In this document: piece by piece, positions 35,996 through 44,067 of the stretch
Layout: every line of letters starts with the position of its first letter
Numbering within the stretch: the stretch's first letter is position 1
Assembly: GCF_044458865.1 (NCBI RefSeq)
Contig: NZ_JBITIH010000012.1
Location: 170,347-234,346 of the forward strand
Length of the DNA stretch: 64,000 nt
Reading direction: 5' to 3'
From: Micromonospora_G sp044458865
GTDB lineage: Bacteria; Actinomycetota; Actinomycetes; Mycobacteriales; Micromonosporaceae
Program-made: the position numbers and the translations under genes
Notes under the pieces: model-generated
Database searches by the model: none
Told to the model about the DNA's origin: nothing
Seen by the model: only the letters and a program-made list of their open reading frames with translations

Positions 35996-36654
35996 GCCAG
36001 CACCCTGGCCATGTCGCGGGCTGCCCGCAGGCTGCCGCGTACGGAGCCGGAGACCTTCGAGGAGGTGCCGGCGGCGCGGGGCCGGTAGAGCACCGGCCGC
36101 TCCACGATCCGCCAGCCGGCCGCGGCCGCCCGGGTCAGCAACTCCAGTGGGTAACCGAACGCCCGGTCGCGTACGTCGAGGTCCAGCAGGTCGGTACGGC
36201 GTACCGCGCGGACCGGGGCGATGTCGTGTACGGGTGCGCCGCGTCGCCGGATCAGCGCCGCCAGGGCCACGTTGCCGGCACGCGCGTGCCACGGCCAGGC
36301 GCCCCGTCCCACCGGAACCCGACGTCCTACGGCGAGGTCGGCGGCGCCCTGCGCAACCAGCGCGACCAGGAGCGGCAACGCGCCCGGGTCGAGTGAGCCG
36401 TCGGCGTCGATCACACAGACGATCTCGGCGGTCGCCGCCCGCAGACCGGTGTCGACGGCCGCTCCGTAACCGCGCCGCGCCTCGGTCACCACGTACGCGC
36501 CGTGCCGGGCCGCCACCTCCGGCGACCCGTCCCGCGACCCGTTGTCCACCACGATCGCCCGGTAGCCGTCGGGCAGCCGGCGCAGCAGATCCGGTAGTGC
36601 CGCCGCCTCGTCGAGGCAGGGCAGCACCACGTCCACCCGATGTGATTGGGTCAC
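35992..36654 (-). CDS. Family 2 glycosyltransferase (dolichol-phosphate-mannose-synthase-like)
   Basis: 220 residues. VVLPCLDEAAALPDLL at the start, VVDNGSRDGS, and the DADGS motif near residue 85 (DxD for metal and sugar nucleotide) identify a GT2 enzyme without membrane helices. First gene of the operon that continues through DUF2064, molybdopterin oxidoreductase, membrane protein and CorA-like channel. It is divergent from the membrane protein at 36835. Confidence 0.9.
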   Translation of the reverse strand: MTQSHRVDVVLPCLDEAAALPDLLRRLPDGYRAIVVDNGSRDGSPEVAARHGAYVVTEARRGYGAAVDTGLRAATAEIVCVIDADGSLDPGALPLLVALVAQGAADLAVGRRVPVGRGAWPWHARAGNVALAALIRRRGAPVHDIAPVRAVRRTDLLDLDVRDRAFGYPLELLTRAAAAGWRIVERPVLYRPRAAGTSSKVSGSVRGSLRAARDMARVLA

Positions 36655-36762
36655 GGCGACTCCTCGTACTGCGTAGGTGAGCCGCAGTTAGCCATTGCCG
36701 GCAGGTTTAAACGCTGTCGGCGTGGGTTGGGATCCGACCGGCGCGGCGGCTCGCCGTGCCCG

Positions 36763-36816
36763 CCCCGCTCGTCCGTTCCGCCCCGCTCGTCCGTTCCGCC
36801 CCGCTCGTCCGTTCCG
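36763..36816. repeat. Three perfect 18-bp tandem repeats
   Basis: The unit CCCCGCTCGTCCGTTCCG repeats three times without mismatch, directly upstream of the -10 of the gene at 36835 and in the divergent promoter region. Copy number could vary between strains. Confidence 0.9.
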
Positions 36817-36822
36817 CGCCGG

Positions 36823-36828
36823 TAGCGT
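36823..36828 (+). promoter_or_regulatory. Leaderless -10 (TAGCGT) of the membrane-protein gene
   Basis: TAGCGT followed by 6 nt and the GTG at 36835; its -35 region lies inside the tandem repeats. Confidence 0.5.
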
Positions 36829-36834
36829 GGCCGC

Positions 36835-38220
36835 GTGCAGCAGGCGCCGGAGAGGACCCGCGCCGGGCGCCGACACGTCGGCGCCGACGCCCTGGCCGCA
36901 CTGGTCGCGCTGCTCCTGGTCGGCTGCGCCGCGGCGGTCGGCTGGTGGCTCCGCCGGGCCGGGGTGCCGATCCATGCCGGCGCCGCACCGCTCTTCGCCA
37001 CCTGGGGGCCACACCTGGGCCCCGGTACGCCACTGGCGTTGCTGGTCGCGACGCTCGCCGTCGGGTACGGGCCCCGGCTCTCCGTCCGGCTGCGGTGGCC
37101 GGTCCTGCTGGGCGCCGGGTACGCGACCGCGGTCGCCTGGACCCTCTCACTGGCCCTGGTCGACGGGGTGCGAGTCGGCCTGACCACCCGGCTCACCCTG
37201 GATGCCGAGTACCTCGCCGAGGTGCCCGGGGTGACCGACGCCCCCGCGATGGTGCGTGACTTCGCCGGCCGGATCCTCGACTTCCAACCCGACTCCTGGG
37301 CCACCCACGTGTCCGGGCACCCACCCGGCGCGCTGCTGGTCTTCGTCTGGCTCGACCGTGGTGGGCTGGCCGGCGGTGGCTGGGCGGCGCTGCTCTGTGT
37401 CGTGGTCGGCGCGGCCACGGCGGTCGCGGTGCCGGTCACCGTCCGCGCCCTCGGAGACGAGCGGACGGCGCGAGCGGTGCTGCCGTTCGTGGTGCTCTTT
37501 CCGGGTGCGGTCTGGTGGGGCGCCTCGGCCGACGCGATCTTCGCCGGGGTGACCGCGACCGGGATCGCCCTGCTCGCCGTCGCCACCCGGTCCGTCCGAG
37601 GCCAACCGGTCGGCGTACCGGTGGCTTTCGCTGCTGGGCTGCTGCTCGGGTTCGGGCTCTTCCTCTCGTACGGTCTGGTGCTGGTCGCCCCGCTGGTGGG
37701 CGCCGTGCTGCTGGTGAGCCGTCGGATCTGGCCGACGGTTCCGCTGCTGCTCGGGATCGCGGCCGTGGTCGTCGGGTTCGCCGAGGCCGGGTTCTGGTGG
37801 TACGACGGGTACCGGCTGGTGGTCGAGCGGTACTACCAGGGCATCGCCCGGGAGCGGCCGTACGCGTACTGGGTCTGGGCCAACCTCGCGGCTCTGGTGC
37901 TGGCCGCCGGACCAGCCTGCGCCCCCGCGTTGCGACGGGCGCTCCGGGCGCCCGGGGGCACGGAACACGGTTGGGTCCGTGCGGTCGTCGCCCGGTTGTC
38001 GACCGCGCCGGTCGCGCTGGCCCTGGCCGCCGCGCTTGCGATCGTGGTGGCCGACCTGTCCGGGATGAGCAAGGCCGAGGTGGAACGGATCTGGTTGCCG
38101 TTCGCGGTCTGGTTGCCCACGGCCGCCGCGCTGCTGCCATCGGGTCACCGTCGCTGCTGGCTCGCCCTCCAGGCGGTGACCGCGCTCGCGGTCAACCACC
38201 TGGTCTGGACGGTGTGGTGA
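36835..38220 (+). CDS. Large polytopic membrane protein, possible GT-C-type
   Basis: 461 residues, about 11 hydrophobic segments. A loop with TLDAEYLAEVPGV and DFQPDSWATHVSGHPPGALLVFVW near residues 120-165 contains acidic and His residues as in lipid-linked-sugar glycosyltransferases, but no clear family signature is visible. Its divergent neighbour is a GT2 gene, which supports a role in cell-surface glycan or lipid modification. Its stop overlaps the start of a 50-residue ORF (GTGA). Confidence 0.8.
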   Translation: MQQAPERTRAGRRHVGADALAALVALLLVGCAAAVGWWLRRAGVPIHAGAAPLFATWGPHLGPGTPLALLVATLAVGYGPRLSVRLRWPVLLGAGYATAVAWTLSLALVDGVRVGLTTRLTLDAEYLAEVPGVTDAPAMVRDFAGRILDFQPDSWATHVSGHPPGALLVFVWLDRGGLAGGGWAALLCVVVGAATAVAVPVTVRALGDERTARAVLPFVVLFPGAVWWGASADAIFAGVTATGIALLAVATRSVRGQPVGVPVAFAAGLLLGFGLFLSYGLVLVAPLVGAVLLVSRRIWPTVPLLLGIAAVVVGFAEAGFWWYDGYRLVVERYYQGIARERPYAYWVWANLAALVLAAGPACAPALRRALRAPGGTEHGWVRAVVARLSTAPVALALAAALAIVVADLSGMSKAEVERIWLPFAVWLPTAAALLPSGHRRCWLALQAVTALAVNHLVWTVW

Positions 38221-38369
38221 ACGGTGACGTCTCCGACACGCCGGAGGTGTTACGACCGCCACGATGGCTGCTCGCCTACGCCGGTTCGGTCCTGCTCACG
38301 AGTACGGTGTGCGGGGCGACTCCCGGCCGGTCAGCCGCGGCAGGTGCCGGTTGCCAGCAACCCGGCTGA
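38217..38369 (+). CDS. 50-residue hypothetical protein coupled to the preceding gene
   Basis: GTG start overlaps the stop of the membrane-protein gene. The peptide has one moderately hydrophobic stretch (LLAYAGSVLLTSTVCG) and two cysteines. It is followed 15 bp later by the carbonic anhydrase gene with a GGTAGGAGAG ribosome site. The overlap is the main support for it being real. Confidence 0.45.
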   Translation: MNGDVSDTPEVLRPPRWLLAYAGSVLLTSTVCGATPGRSAAAGAGCQQPG

Positions 38370-38384
38370 CGGTAGGAGAGACGG

Positions 38385-39011
38385 ATGTTGGAGACGAGTC
38401 TGAAGTGGCCCCCGACCCCGGCCGCGGCACTGGAGTTGCTGCTGGAGGGGAACAAGCGTTTCATCAGCGGCAACCGGCTCCACCCGCACCAGGACGCCGA
38501 TCGGCGTACCGCACTCGCCCCGGCGCAGCGGCCGTTCGCGGTCCTGTTCGGCTGTTCCGACTCCCGCCTGGCCGCCGAGATCATCTTCGACCGGGGCCTC
38601 GGTGACCTGTTTGTCGTCCGGACCGCCGGACACGTGGTCGGACCGGAGGTGCTGGGCAGCATCGAGTACGGCATCGCCGTGCTGGACACCCCGCTGATCG
38701 CCGTCCTGGGCCACGACTCCTGTGGGGCGATCGCCGCCACCCTGGCCGCGATCGATCAGGGCACCACGCCGCCCGGGTTCATGCGGGACGTGGTGGAACG
38801 GGTGATGATCAGCGTGCTCCCGGTACGGGATCAGGCCGCGGACGACCCCGACCTGGCCGTCGAGGAGCACGTCCGTCACACCGTCGACATGCTGACGCAC
38901 CGTTCCGCGGTGATCGCCGAGCGGTTGGCCGACGGCCGGTGTGGCGTGGTCGGCCTCTCCTACCGGCTGGCCGAGGGTAGCGTACGGCGTGTGGGCGGTT
39001 TCGGAGTGTAA
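38385..39011 (+). CDS. Beta-class carbonic anhydrase
   Basis: 208 residues. Zinc ligands are visible: Cys57-x-Asp59-x-Arg61 (GCSDSR) and His110-x-x-Cys113 (GHDSCGA). Interconverts CO2 and bicarbonate in the cytoplasm. Usual length for the family; ATG with GTAGGAGAG 8 nt before. Confidence 0.95.
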   Translation: MLETSLKWPPTPAAALELLLEGNKRFISGNRLHPHQDADRRTALAPAQRPFAVLFGCSDSRLAAEIIFDRGLGDLFVVRTAGHVVGPEVLGSIEYGIAVLDTPLIAVLGHDSCGAIAATLAAIDQGTTPPGFMRDVVERVMISVLPVRDQAADDPDLAVEEHVRHTVDMLTHRSAVIAERLADGRCGVVGLSYRLAEGSVRRVGGFGV

Positions 39012-39017
39012 CGGCCG

Positions 39018-39215
39018 ATGGACCCGGTGGCGACCTGGCGGGACCAGAATCACCGGTGGCGGATCGAGGTGATCCGCGCACCGGATCTTCGCTTCGCCGT
39101 CTACGCCACCAACGGCACCACCGAGTCCGCCCCGCTGTGGCTGCTCGGCATGACGGGGCTGGCCCGCTGGCTGATGATCCAGGGGATCGCGCTCGACGAC
39201 CTGGAGGAGATGTGA
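39018..39215 (+). CDS. Small hypothetical protein
   Basis: 65 residues, starting 6 bp after the carbonic anhydrase stop and so likely co-transcribed. Trp/Arg-rich strands (WRIEVIRAPDLRFAVY) then a helix (LARWLMIQGIALDDLEEM). No family recognised. Confidence 0.65.
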   Translation: MDPVATWRDQNHRWRIEVIRAPDLRFAVYATNGTTESAPLWLLGMTGLARWLMIQGIALDDLEEM

Positions 39216-39236
39216 CCACCGGGTACGGCAGCCGCG

Positions 39237-40385
39237 TCACAGCCCGCTACACGGGCGATCACCGACCCGGCAGCTCTCCGGCTGCCGCTCGCTCAGCGCC
39301 GCGTTGACCTGGAACGTGAACCGGGTGGTCGCTCCAGCGGCGACGGAGTCACCGGTGAACGTCACGGTCCGCCCCTTCTGCTCGTGCCTGGCGCCGGAGA
39401 CGTCCGCGACCGTGGCCCCGCCGTCCAGCACGACGGTGACGACCCACTGCGTCGCCTTGGCGTTGCCAGAGTTCGTCACCACGATCTCGCCGGTGTAGCC
39501 GAGCAGTTCGCTGGAGGCCCGGTTGTATCGGGCGTCGAGGTTCGGCTGCGGGGGCGGGGCGGGTGCACCGGCCGGAGGGTTGGCGGTGGCTGGAGGCGTC
39601 GAGGGCGTTGGGGCCGACGGTGTGGTGGACGGGGTCGCTGACGCCGTCGTGGCTGCCGCTGGCGTCGACGTACCAATCGGGGACGACGACCCGCGACCAC
39701 TCACGGCCGGCGACGGCGATCCGCTGGCGGCGCTGCCGTCGCTCGCCGGGGCGCCCGGTGGGACGGCCGCGGTTGTCGTCGCGTCGTCGCTCGGCTGGAC
39801 GAGTGCGCCGACGACCATGGCCGCGCCGACCACGATCGCCGTGCCGATCAGGCCGCCGACCAGGCGTCGCCGCCGTTGCTCCGGATCACGGTTCGCCGCG
39901 ACGCCCCCGTCGGCGGCACCGGCGGCGGCCAACCCGTCGGCCTCGGCGGTTTCCGAGGTGAAGTCCACCTCGCGGAAGGCGAGCCAGTCGAGTACGGCCG
40001 GTAGCGGGCCGGAAAGCAACTGGCCGTACGCCTGCTGGCGCTGCTCCTCCTGCTCAGGCGTCCAGTGCCCGTCCGTCCCCGACTGCCGTACGGTGATCAG
40101 GCAGCCCTGTTCGGTGTCGATCAGGTCGAAGCTCACCAGTACACGTACGCCGTCCTCACGCCAGCGCAGTACCAGCCGCTGCGGTTCGATCACCTCGACC
40201 ACCGCGCCGTTGACCTCGCCTTCGACTCCTGGCAGGTCGATCGGCGTGAGTTCGAACGGGGCGCCCGCTTCGGGCTGCAGGTCGGTGGCGCCGAGCCACT
40301 GTCCGAGGAGCTGCGCGTCGGTCAGCGCACGCCACACCCGGGGCACGGGATGGCGTAGTTCAGCCTCTGTCCGGATATCGGTCAC
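39237..40385 (-). CDS. SRPBCC domain fused through a membrane helix to a CBM2-like exported domain
   Basis: 382 residues from GTG 40385; TACAGT ends 6 nt before it (leaderless). Residues about 1-135 form an AHSA1/SRPBCC ligand-binding domain (VPRVWRALTDAQLLGQWLG, RWREDGVRVLVSFDL). A helix at about 170-190 follows a basic RRRR stretch, then a Ser/Thr/Pro/Ala linker (about 195-280) and a C-terminal domain with NSGNAKATQWVVTVVLDGG and GATTRFTFQVN, typical of carbohydrate-binding module 2. A cytosolic START-like domain joined to an external sugar-binding domain is unusual. Possible one-protein transmembrane sensor. Confidence 0.82.
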   Translation of the reverse strand: MTDIRTEAELRHPVPRVWRALTDAQLLGQWLGATDLQPEAGAPFELTPIDLPGVEGEVNGAVVEVIEPQRLVLRWREDGVRVLVSFDLIDTEQGCLITVRQSGTDGHWTPEQEEQRQQAYGQLLSGPLPAVLDWLAFREVDFTSETAEADGLAAAGAADGGVAANRDPEQRRRRLVGGLIGTAIVVGAAMVVGALVQPSDDATTTAAVPPGAPASDGSAASGSPSPAVSGRGSSSPIGTSTPAAATTASATPSTTPSAPTPSTPPATANPPAGAPAPPPQPNLDARYNRASSELLGYTGEIVVTNSGNAKATQWVVTVVLDGGATVADVSGARHEQKGRTVTFTGDSVAAGATTRFTFQVNAALSERQPESCRVGDRPCSGL

Positions 40386-40482
40386 CGCGTGACTGTACCG
40401 ACCCACTTGTCCGGGCAAACCGCCCCGGCGGGTGGGACGGCTGCGGTTAGGTGGCCTCAGGGATGGAGGGGAGGCCAGGGTC

Positions 40483-41796
40483 GTGGGGGGACATCTCACC
40501 GAGCTGGGCCTGGTGCTGCTGCTGGTCTTGATCAATGCGGCCTTCGCCGGCAGTGAGATGGCACTGGTCTCGCTGCGCGAAGGTCAGCTGCGTGGGCTCG
40601 CCCGGGGCTCGCGGAGCGGGCGTACCCTGGCCCGGCTGGCCCGCGACCCGAACCGGTTCCTGGCCACCACGCAGATCGGCATCACCCTCGCTGGCTTCCT
40701 CGCCAGCGCGGCAGCGGCGGTGTCGCTCGCCCAGCCGTTGATCGGACCCCTGGCTTTCCTCGGCAGCGCCGCCCGACCGGTGGCGGTGGTGCTGGTGACC
40801 GCCGTACTGACCTTTGTCACGCTGGTCCTCGGCGAACTGGCACCCAAGCGAATCGCCATGCAGCGGGCCGAGCGGTGGGGACTGCTGGTCGCCCGGCCGC
40901 TGGACCTGTTCGCGACCGTCGTACGACCGGTGGTCTGGTTGCTCAGTGTCGCGACCGACCTGGTGGTCCGGATCTTCCGAGCTGACCCGCGTGCGACCAG
41001 GGAGGACATCAACCCCGACGAACTGCGCGAGCTGGTGGTGAGCCAGCGGGGGGTTTCGCCGCAGCAGCGGGAGATCCTCACCGGCGCGTTCGAGATCGCG
41101 GACCGTACCCTGCGGGAGATCCTGGTGCCCCGGGGTGAGGTCACCAGCCTGTCCGCGACGATGTCGATCGACGAAGGGTTGCATCTGCTCGCCGAGACCG
41201 GTCGGTCCCGTGCGCCGGTGACCGGGCCGTCAGGGCTGGACGACGTGGTCGGGGTCGTGCACATCCGGGACCTGGTCGGCGGTGGACGGAGCGTCGGCGA
41301 GCGGGCCCGTCCGGCGGTGTTCCTGCCCGAGACACTCCGTGTGGCCGACGCGATGCGACAGCTCCGCCAGCAACGTCACCAGATCGCCCTGGTGGTGGAC
41401 GAGCGCGGCGCCACCGACGGGTTGGTCACGATGGAGGACCTGCTGGCAGAGGTGGTCGGTGAGCTGTACGACGAGACCGACCGGGACGTGGAGTCTGCGG
41501 TCCGGGAACCGGACGGGGCACTGCTGGTCCCGGGCACCTTTCCGCTGCACGATCTGCCCGACCTCGGCGTCAACCTGCGGGTTCCGCTGACCGGCGAATA
41601 CACCACCCTGGCCGGTCTGATGCTGGCCCGGCTGGGGCACGTGCCGACCGCGCCCGGGGAGACACTGCGGCTGAGCGGGTGGTCCGCGGAGGTGGTCGAG
41701 GTCGCCGGGCACGCCATTGCGACCGTACGCCTGCGGGAGACCTCAGGCGGCGCGGCGGGGCGGGATACCGGCGACCGCGCACGGGGCCCGCGCTGA
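40483..41796 (+). CDS. CNNM/HlyC-CorC family membrane protein with CBS pair
   Basis: 437 residues from GTG 40483 (GGGGAGG upstream). DUF21/CNNM domain with four hydrophobic segments (about 5-190: INAAFAGSEMALVSL, TTQIGITLAGFLASA), then two CBS domains (about 215-330: ILVPRGEVTSL, VVDERGATDGLVTMEDLLAE) and the CorC_HlyC C-terminal domain (about 345-425). Family linked to Mg2+/Co2+ transport or export. It diverges from the SRPBCC fusion gene, 97 bp apart. Confidence 0.93.
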   Translation: MGGHLTELGLVLLLVLINAAFAGSEMALVSLREGQLRGLARGSRSGRTLARLARDPNRFLATTQIGITLAGFLASAAAAVSLAQPLIGPLAFLGSAARPVAVVLVTAVLTFVTLVLGELAPKRIAMQRAERWGLLVARPLDLFATVVRPVVWLLSVATDLVVRIFRADPRATREDINPDELRELVVSQRGVSPQQREILTGAFEIADRTLREILVPRGEVTSLSATMSIDEGLHLLAETGRSRAPVTGPSGLDDVVGVVHIRDLVGGGRSVGERARPAVFLPETLRVADAMRQLRQQRHQIALVVDERGATDGLVTMEDLLAEVVGELYDETDRDVESAVREPDGALLVPGTFPLHDLPDLGVNLRVPLTGEYTTLAGLMLARLGHVPTAPGETLRLSGWSAEVVEVAGHAIATVRLRETSGGAAGRDTGDRARGPR

Positions 41797-41961
41797 GCGT
41801 CGGCACCCCCGTGTTCGTGTGCGTGCCGTTGCCACGCGGAAGCCGGCGTGGGCTGGCCCACCACGGGCGCGGCGGGTCACGCGACGACTCGCCGCACCCG
41901 TTCGGGTCATGGTGCAAAGGAGCGGCGCACCTGACCCACTAAGGCGATTACGGTGAATCGC

Positions 41962-42132
41962 GTGAAAAATAAGGGATTACGTACTTTTGTCTCCGTGTTG
42001 GCGGGGCTGGCGGTGATCTTCTTCGGCACCAGTGACGGTCGTGGCGTCACCAACGCCATCCTCGCGCTGGCGGTGGTGGCGGCCCTGATCGTCTGGCACC
42101 TCACGAAGCCCAGTAGCAGCTCCGTAAGTTGA
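41962..42132 (+). CDS. Small two-helix membrane protein
   Basis: 56 residues from GTG 41962; TACGGT ends 7 nt earlier, favouring a leaderless start. GTG 41953 would add three residues. Two hydrophobic segments (about 10-25 and 32-50) and a Ser-rich tail. The start region is A-rich compared with the genome. Not recognised. Confidence 0.6.
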   Translation: MKNKGLRTFVSVLAGLAVIFFGTSDGRGVTNAILALAVVAALIVWHLTKPSSSSVS

Positions 42133-42161
42133 GCTGCGGCGACGGCCAGCGGGACGACGAG

Positions 42162-42833
42162 TCAGCGGACCGCGACCGCCCGTGCCAGCTCCCCGGACAG
42201 CTCCCGGTCGTCGATCGGTTGTTCGCCCAGCGAGACTCGCACCAGGGCGGAGGCGAGCCGGGCGAAATCGGCGCCACCGGTCAGGTCGCCGAGTTTGTCC
42301 GCCGAGGCGGGCAGTCCGAGACGTTGCGCCCCGGTCCCCACCCGTCGATCGGTGTACGGGCGCAGCTCCGGCCAGACCGCCTGTACCTCGCGGAGGAAGA
42401 TCTCCGCGCCAGTAGGCCCGATACCGGGAAACTCGGTCAACAATGGGCGCAACGCCGGTGGATCCCCGCTCGCCTCCTCGCGCAGCCGGCGCAGGTCACC
42501 GTGCCACCGCTCCTGGCAGAGCCGGGCTCCCTCGACAAGCATCGTCGCCGTCCGCTCGTCGTACCGGCGGTAGTGACCCCGGCCCAGTGCGGCCAGCAGA
42601 CTCCGCCGGTTCGCTCCCGCCATCTGCTGCGGTGACCGGTATCCGGCGCGGAAGAGTTCCCGGGCGGCGGCGATCGCCACGTTCGCCCGGATTCGCGTAC
42701 TCAGCAGGTTGGTCAGGACCAGCAACTGGTACAGCGGCTGCGGGCGGTCGGCCAGGTCGATCCCGGCCTGCTCGGCGTAGGTCTGGCCGTACCGGTCGAG
42801 CAGCGCCCTGACCACCTCACGATCGTCGCTCAT
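42162..42833 (-). CDS. HhH-GPD (endonuclease III-like) family protein
   Basis: 223 residues from ATG 42833. The helix-hairpin-helix FPGIGPTGAEIFLREV followed by RPYTDRR, with a candidate catalytic Asp, is the base-excision glycosylase signature. No C-terminal four-cysteine cluster, so no Fe-S centre as in classical Nth. It may act on damaged DNA bases; other HhH-GPD-like proteins without this activity exist. Confidence 0.82.
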   Translation of the reverse strand: MSDDREVVRALLDRYGQTYAEQAGIDLADRPQPLYQLLVLTNLLSTRIRANVAIAAARELFRAGYRSPQQMAGANRRSLLAALGRGHYRRYDERTATMLVEGARLCQERWHGDLRRLREEASGDPPALRPLLTEFPGIGPTGAEIFLREVQAVWPELRPYTDRRVGTGAQRLGLPASADKLGDLTGGADFARLASALVRVSLGEQPIDDRELSGELARAVAVR

Positions 42834-42967
42834 GCCCTCTGCGTACCCGCCAGGCAGCACCGGTACCCCGGTCGGAGCGTCGGCATGTCGGGCGGGCCCA
42901 CGGGTAACCGGTGGGGTGCGGGCCGGTGCGGTCCCCGCATCGGTGCCCAGCGCGGAAGGAGACAGTG

Positions 42968-43162
42968 ATGACGAACGTGCAGCAGCCTGAGATGCGACGC
43001 AACGGGAAGAACCCGACCGTGCAGGACAGTAAGGGTCCCCGTCCCGGCGACGCGCGCCAGAGTTCCGGTGGTGGGGCGCGACCGGTGCCGCGGGACCAGG
43101 TCTCGCCGTACGGTCCGTCGCCGCGGCCGGTGGCCGAGACCGCTGAGCACGACCACCGGTAG
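42968..43162 (+). CDS. Small disordered hypothetical protein
   Basis: 64 hydrophilic residues, rich in Pro, Arg, Gly and Gln, no fold visible. Strong ribosome site GGAAGGAGA 6 nt before the ATG suggests real expression. Divergent from the HhH-GPD gene. Confidence 0.6.
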   Translation: MTNVQQPEMRRNGKNPTVQDSKGPRPGDARQSSGGGARPVPRDQVSPYGPSPRPVAETAEHDHR

Positions 43163-43182
43163 TAGCACCGAGTTCCACCATC

Positions 43183-43220
43183 CGCCCGCTCCCGTGAGCT
43201 GGTGAGACGGACAGCGGGCG
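43183..43220. terminator. Possible bidirectional terminator
   Basis: 8-bp stem CGCCCGCT (43183-43190) with AGCGGGCG (43213-43220) between convergent genes. Confidence 0.4.
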
Positions 43221-43257
43221 CGGCGGTGTCCGGCTGGGCGCGACTCGGCGTGCACGG

Positions 43258-43764
43258 TCAAGCCGACCGGCGCGACCGGCCCAGCCGGTACCACGTGGCG
43301 GCGGCGGCGAAGCCGTAGGCGAGGTGCGGGATCGCGTCGGAAAGCCAGTCCGAGCGGCTCCAGGTCCGTGGGTCACTGACCTTCAGGGTGGCGAGCGTGG
43401 CGTCGGCGGAGAACATCGCCGCGCCGCCGAGGAGCACGGCGGCAACCGGAAGTGGCCACCGTCGTCCGGCGCCCAGCACCGAGATCAGCACGGCGGTGCC
43501 GACCCCGGTGCCGTACCCGAGCAGGGTGCCGAGGGCCGAGCGGCGGTTCGCCGCCCGGTCCTCGGCACCGAGATTCAGGTGTACGGCGTCGGCGAGACGC
43601 CCGACGGTCTGCTCCGGGGTGCTGCTCGCCCCCCGACCCCGGAACGTCATGTCCAGGTATGTGGCGGCGTTCAGTGCGATGGTGCCCACCGTGCCGGCGA
43701 TCGCCCCGTCCACTGCGGCCCGTGCGTGGTCCGTCCGTGCGCCGCCGTACGGTCCCGTGGTCAC
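43258..43764 (-). CDS. Membrane protein of unknown function
   Basis: 168 residues, four hydrophobic segments (about 20-38, 76-95, 103-122 and 145-160). Contains SSTPEQTVGRLADAVHL between helices. Start overlaps the stop of the 69-residue gene upstream by 4 bp. No family recognised. Confidence 0.7.
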   Translation of the reverse strand: MTTGPYGGARTDHARAAVDGAIAGTVGTIALNAATYLDMTFRGRGASSTPEQTVGRLADAVHLNLGAEDRAANRRSALGTLLGYGTGVGTAVLISVLGAGRRWPLPVAAVLLGGAAMFSADATLATLKVSDPRTWSRSDWLSDAIPHLAYGFAAAATWYRLGRSRRSA

Positions 43765-43970
43765 TTCCGCTCGCCGCGTCCGCGTTCGCCCTTCGGGCCC
43801 CGCCCCCGTTCGCTGCGCAGGACGCCTCGCTGGCCACGATCGTCCTGTAGGACCTGGTTCGCGACGGTGTTCGCGCCCTTGTCGGCCGCGCGTCCGGAGT
43901 CTTCGATGAGTTTGCGCAGCCGGGCCCGTTCGACGTCGTACGCGTGACTGCCCGGTCGTGGTCCTGGCAT
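43761..43970 (-). CDS. Small basic hypothetical protein
   Basis: 69 residues: PGSHAYDVERARLRKLIEDSGR forms an amphipathic helix, then a Gly/Arg/Lys-rich tail. Coupled to the membrane protein at 43258. Not recognised. Confidence 0.6.
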   Translation of the reverse strand: MPGPRPGSHAYDVERARLRKLIEDSGRAADKGANTVANQVLQDDRGQRGVLRSERGRGPKGERGRGERK

Positions 43971-44067
43971 TGGGTTGCCCCCGTTCCGTTGTGTCCGACG
44001 GCGTACCCGGGCTGTCTACCCGCCCTGGTGGGGGCCATTCGCCGGCCGGACAGACACTCTCCGGCGG

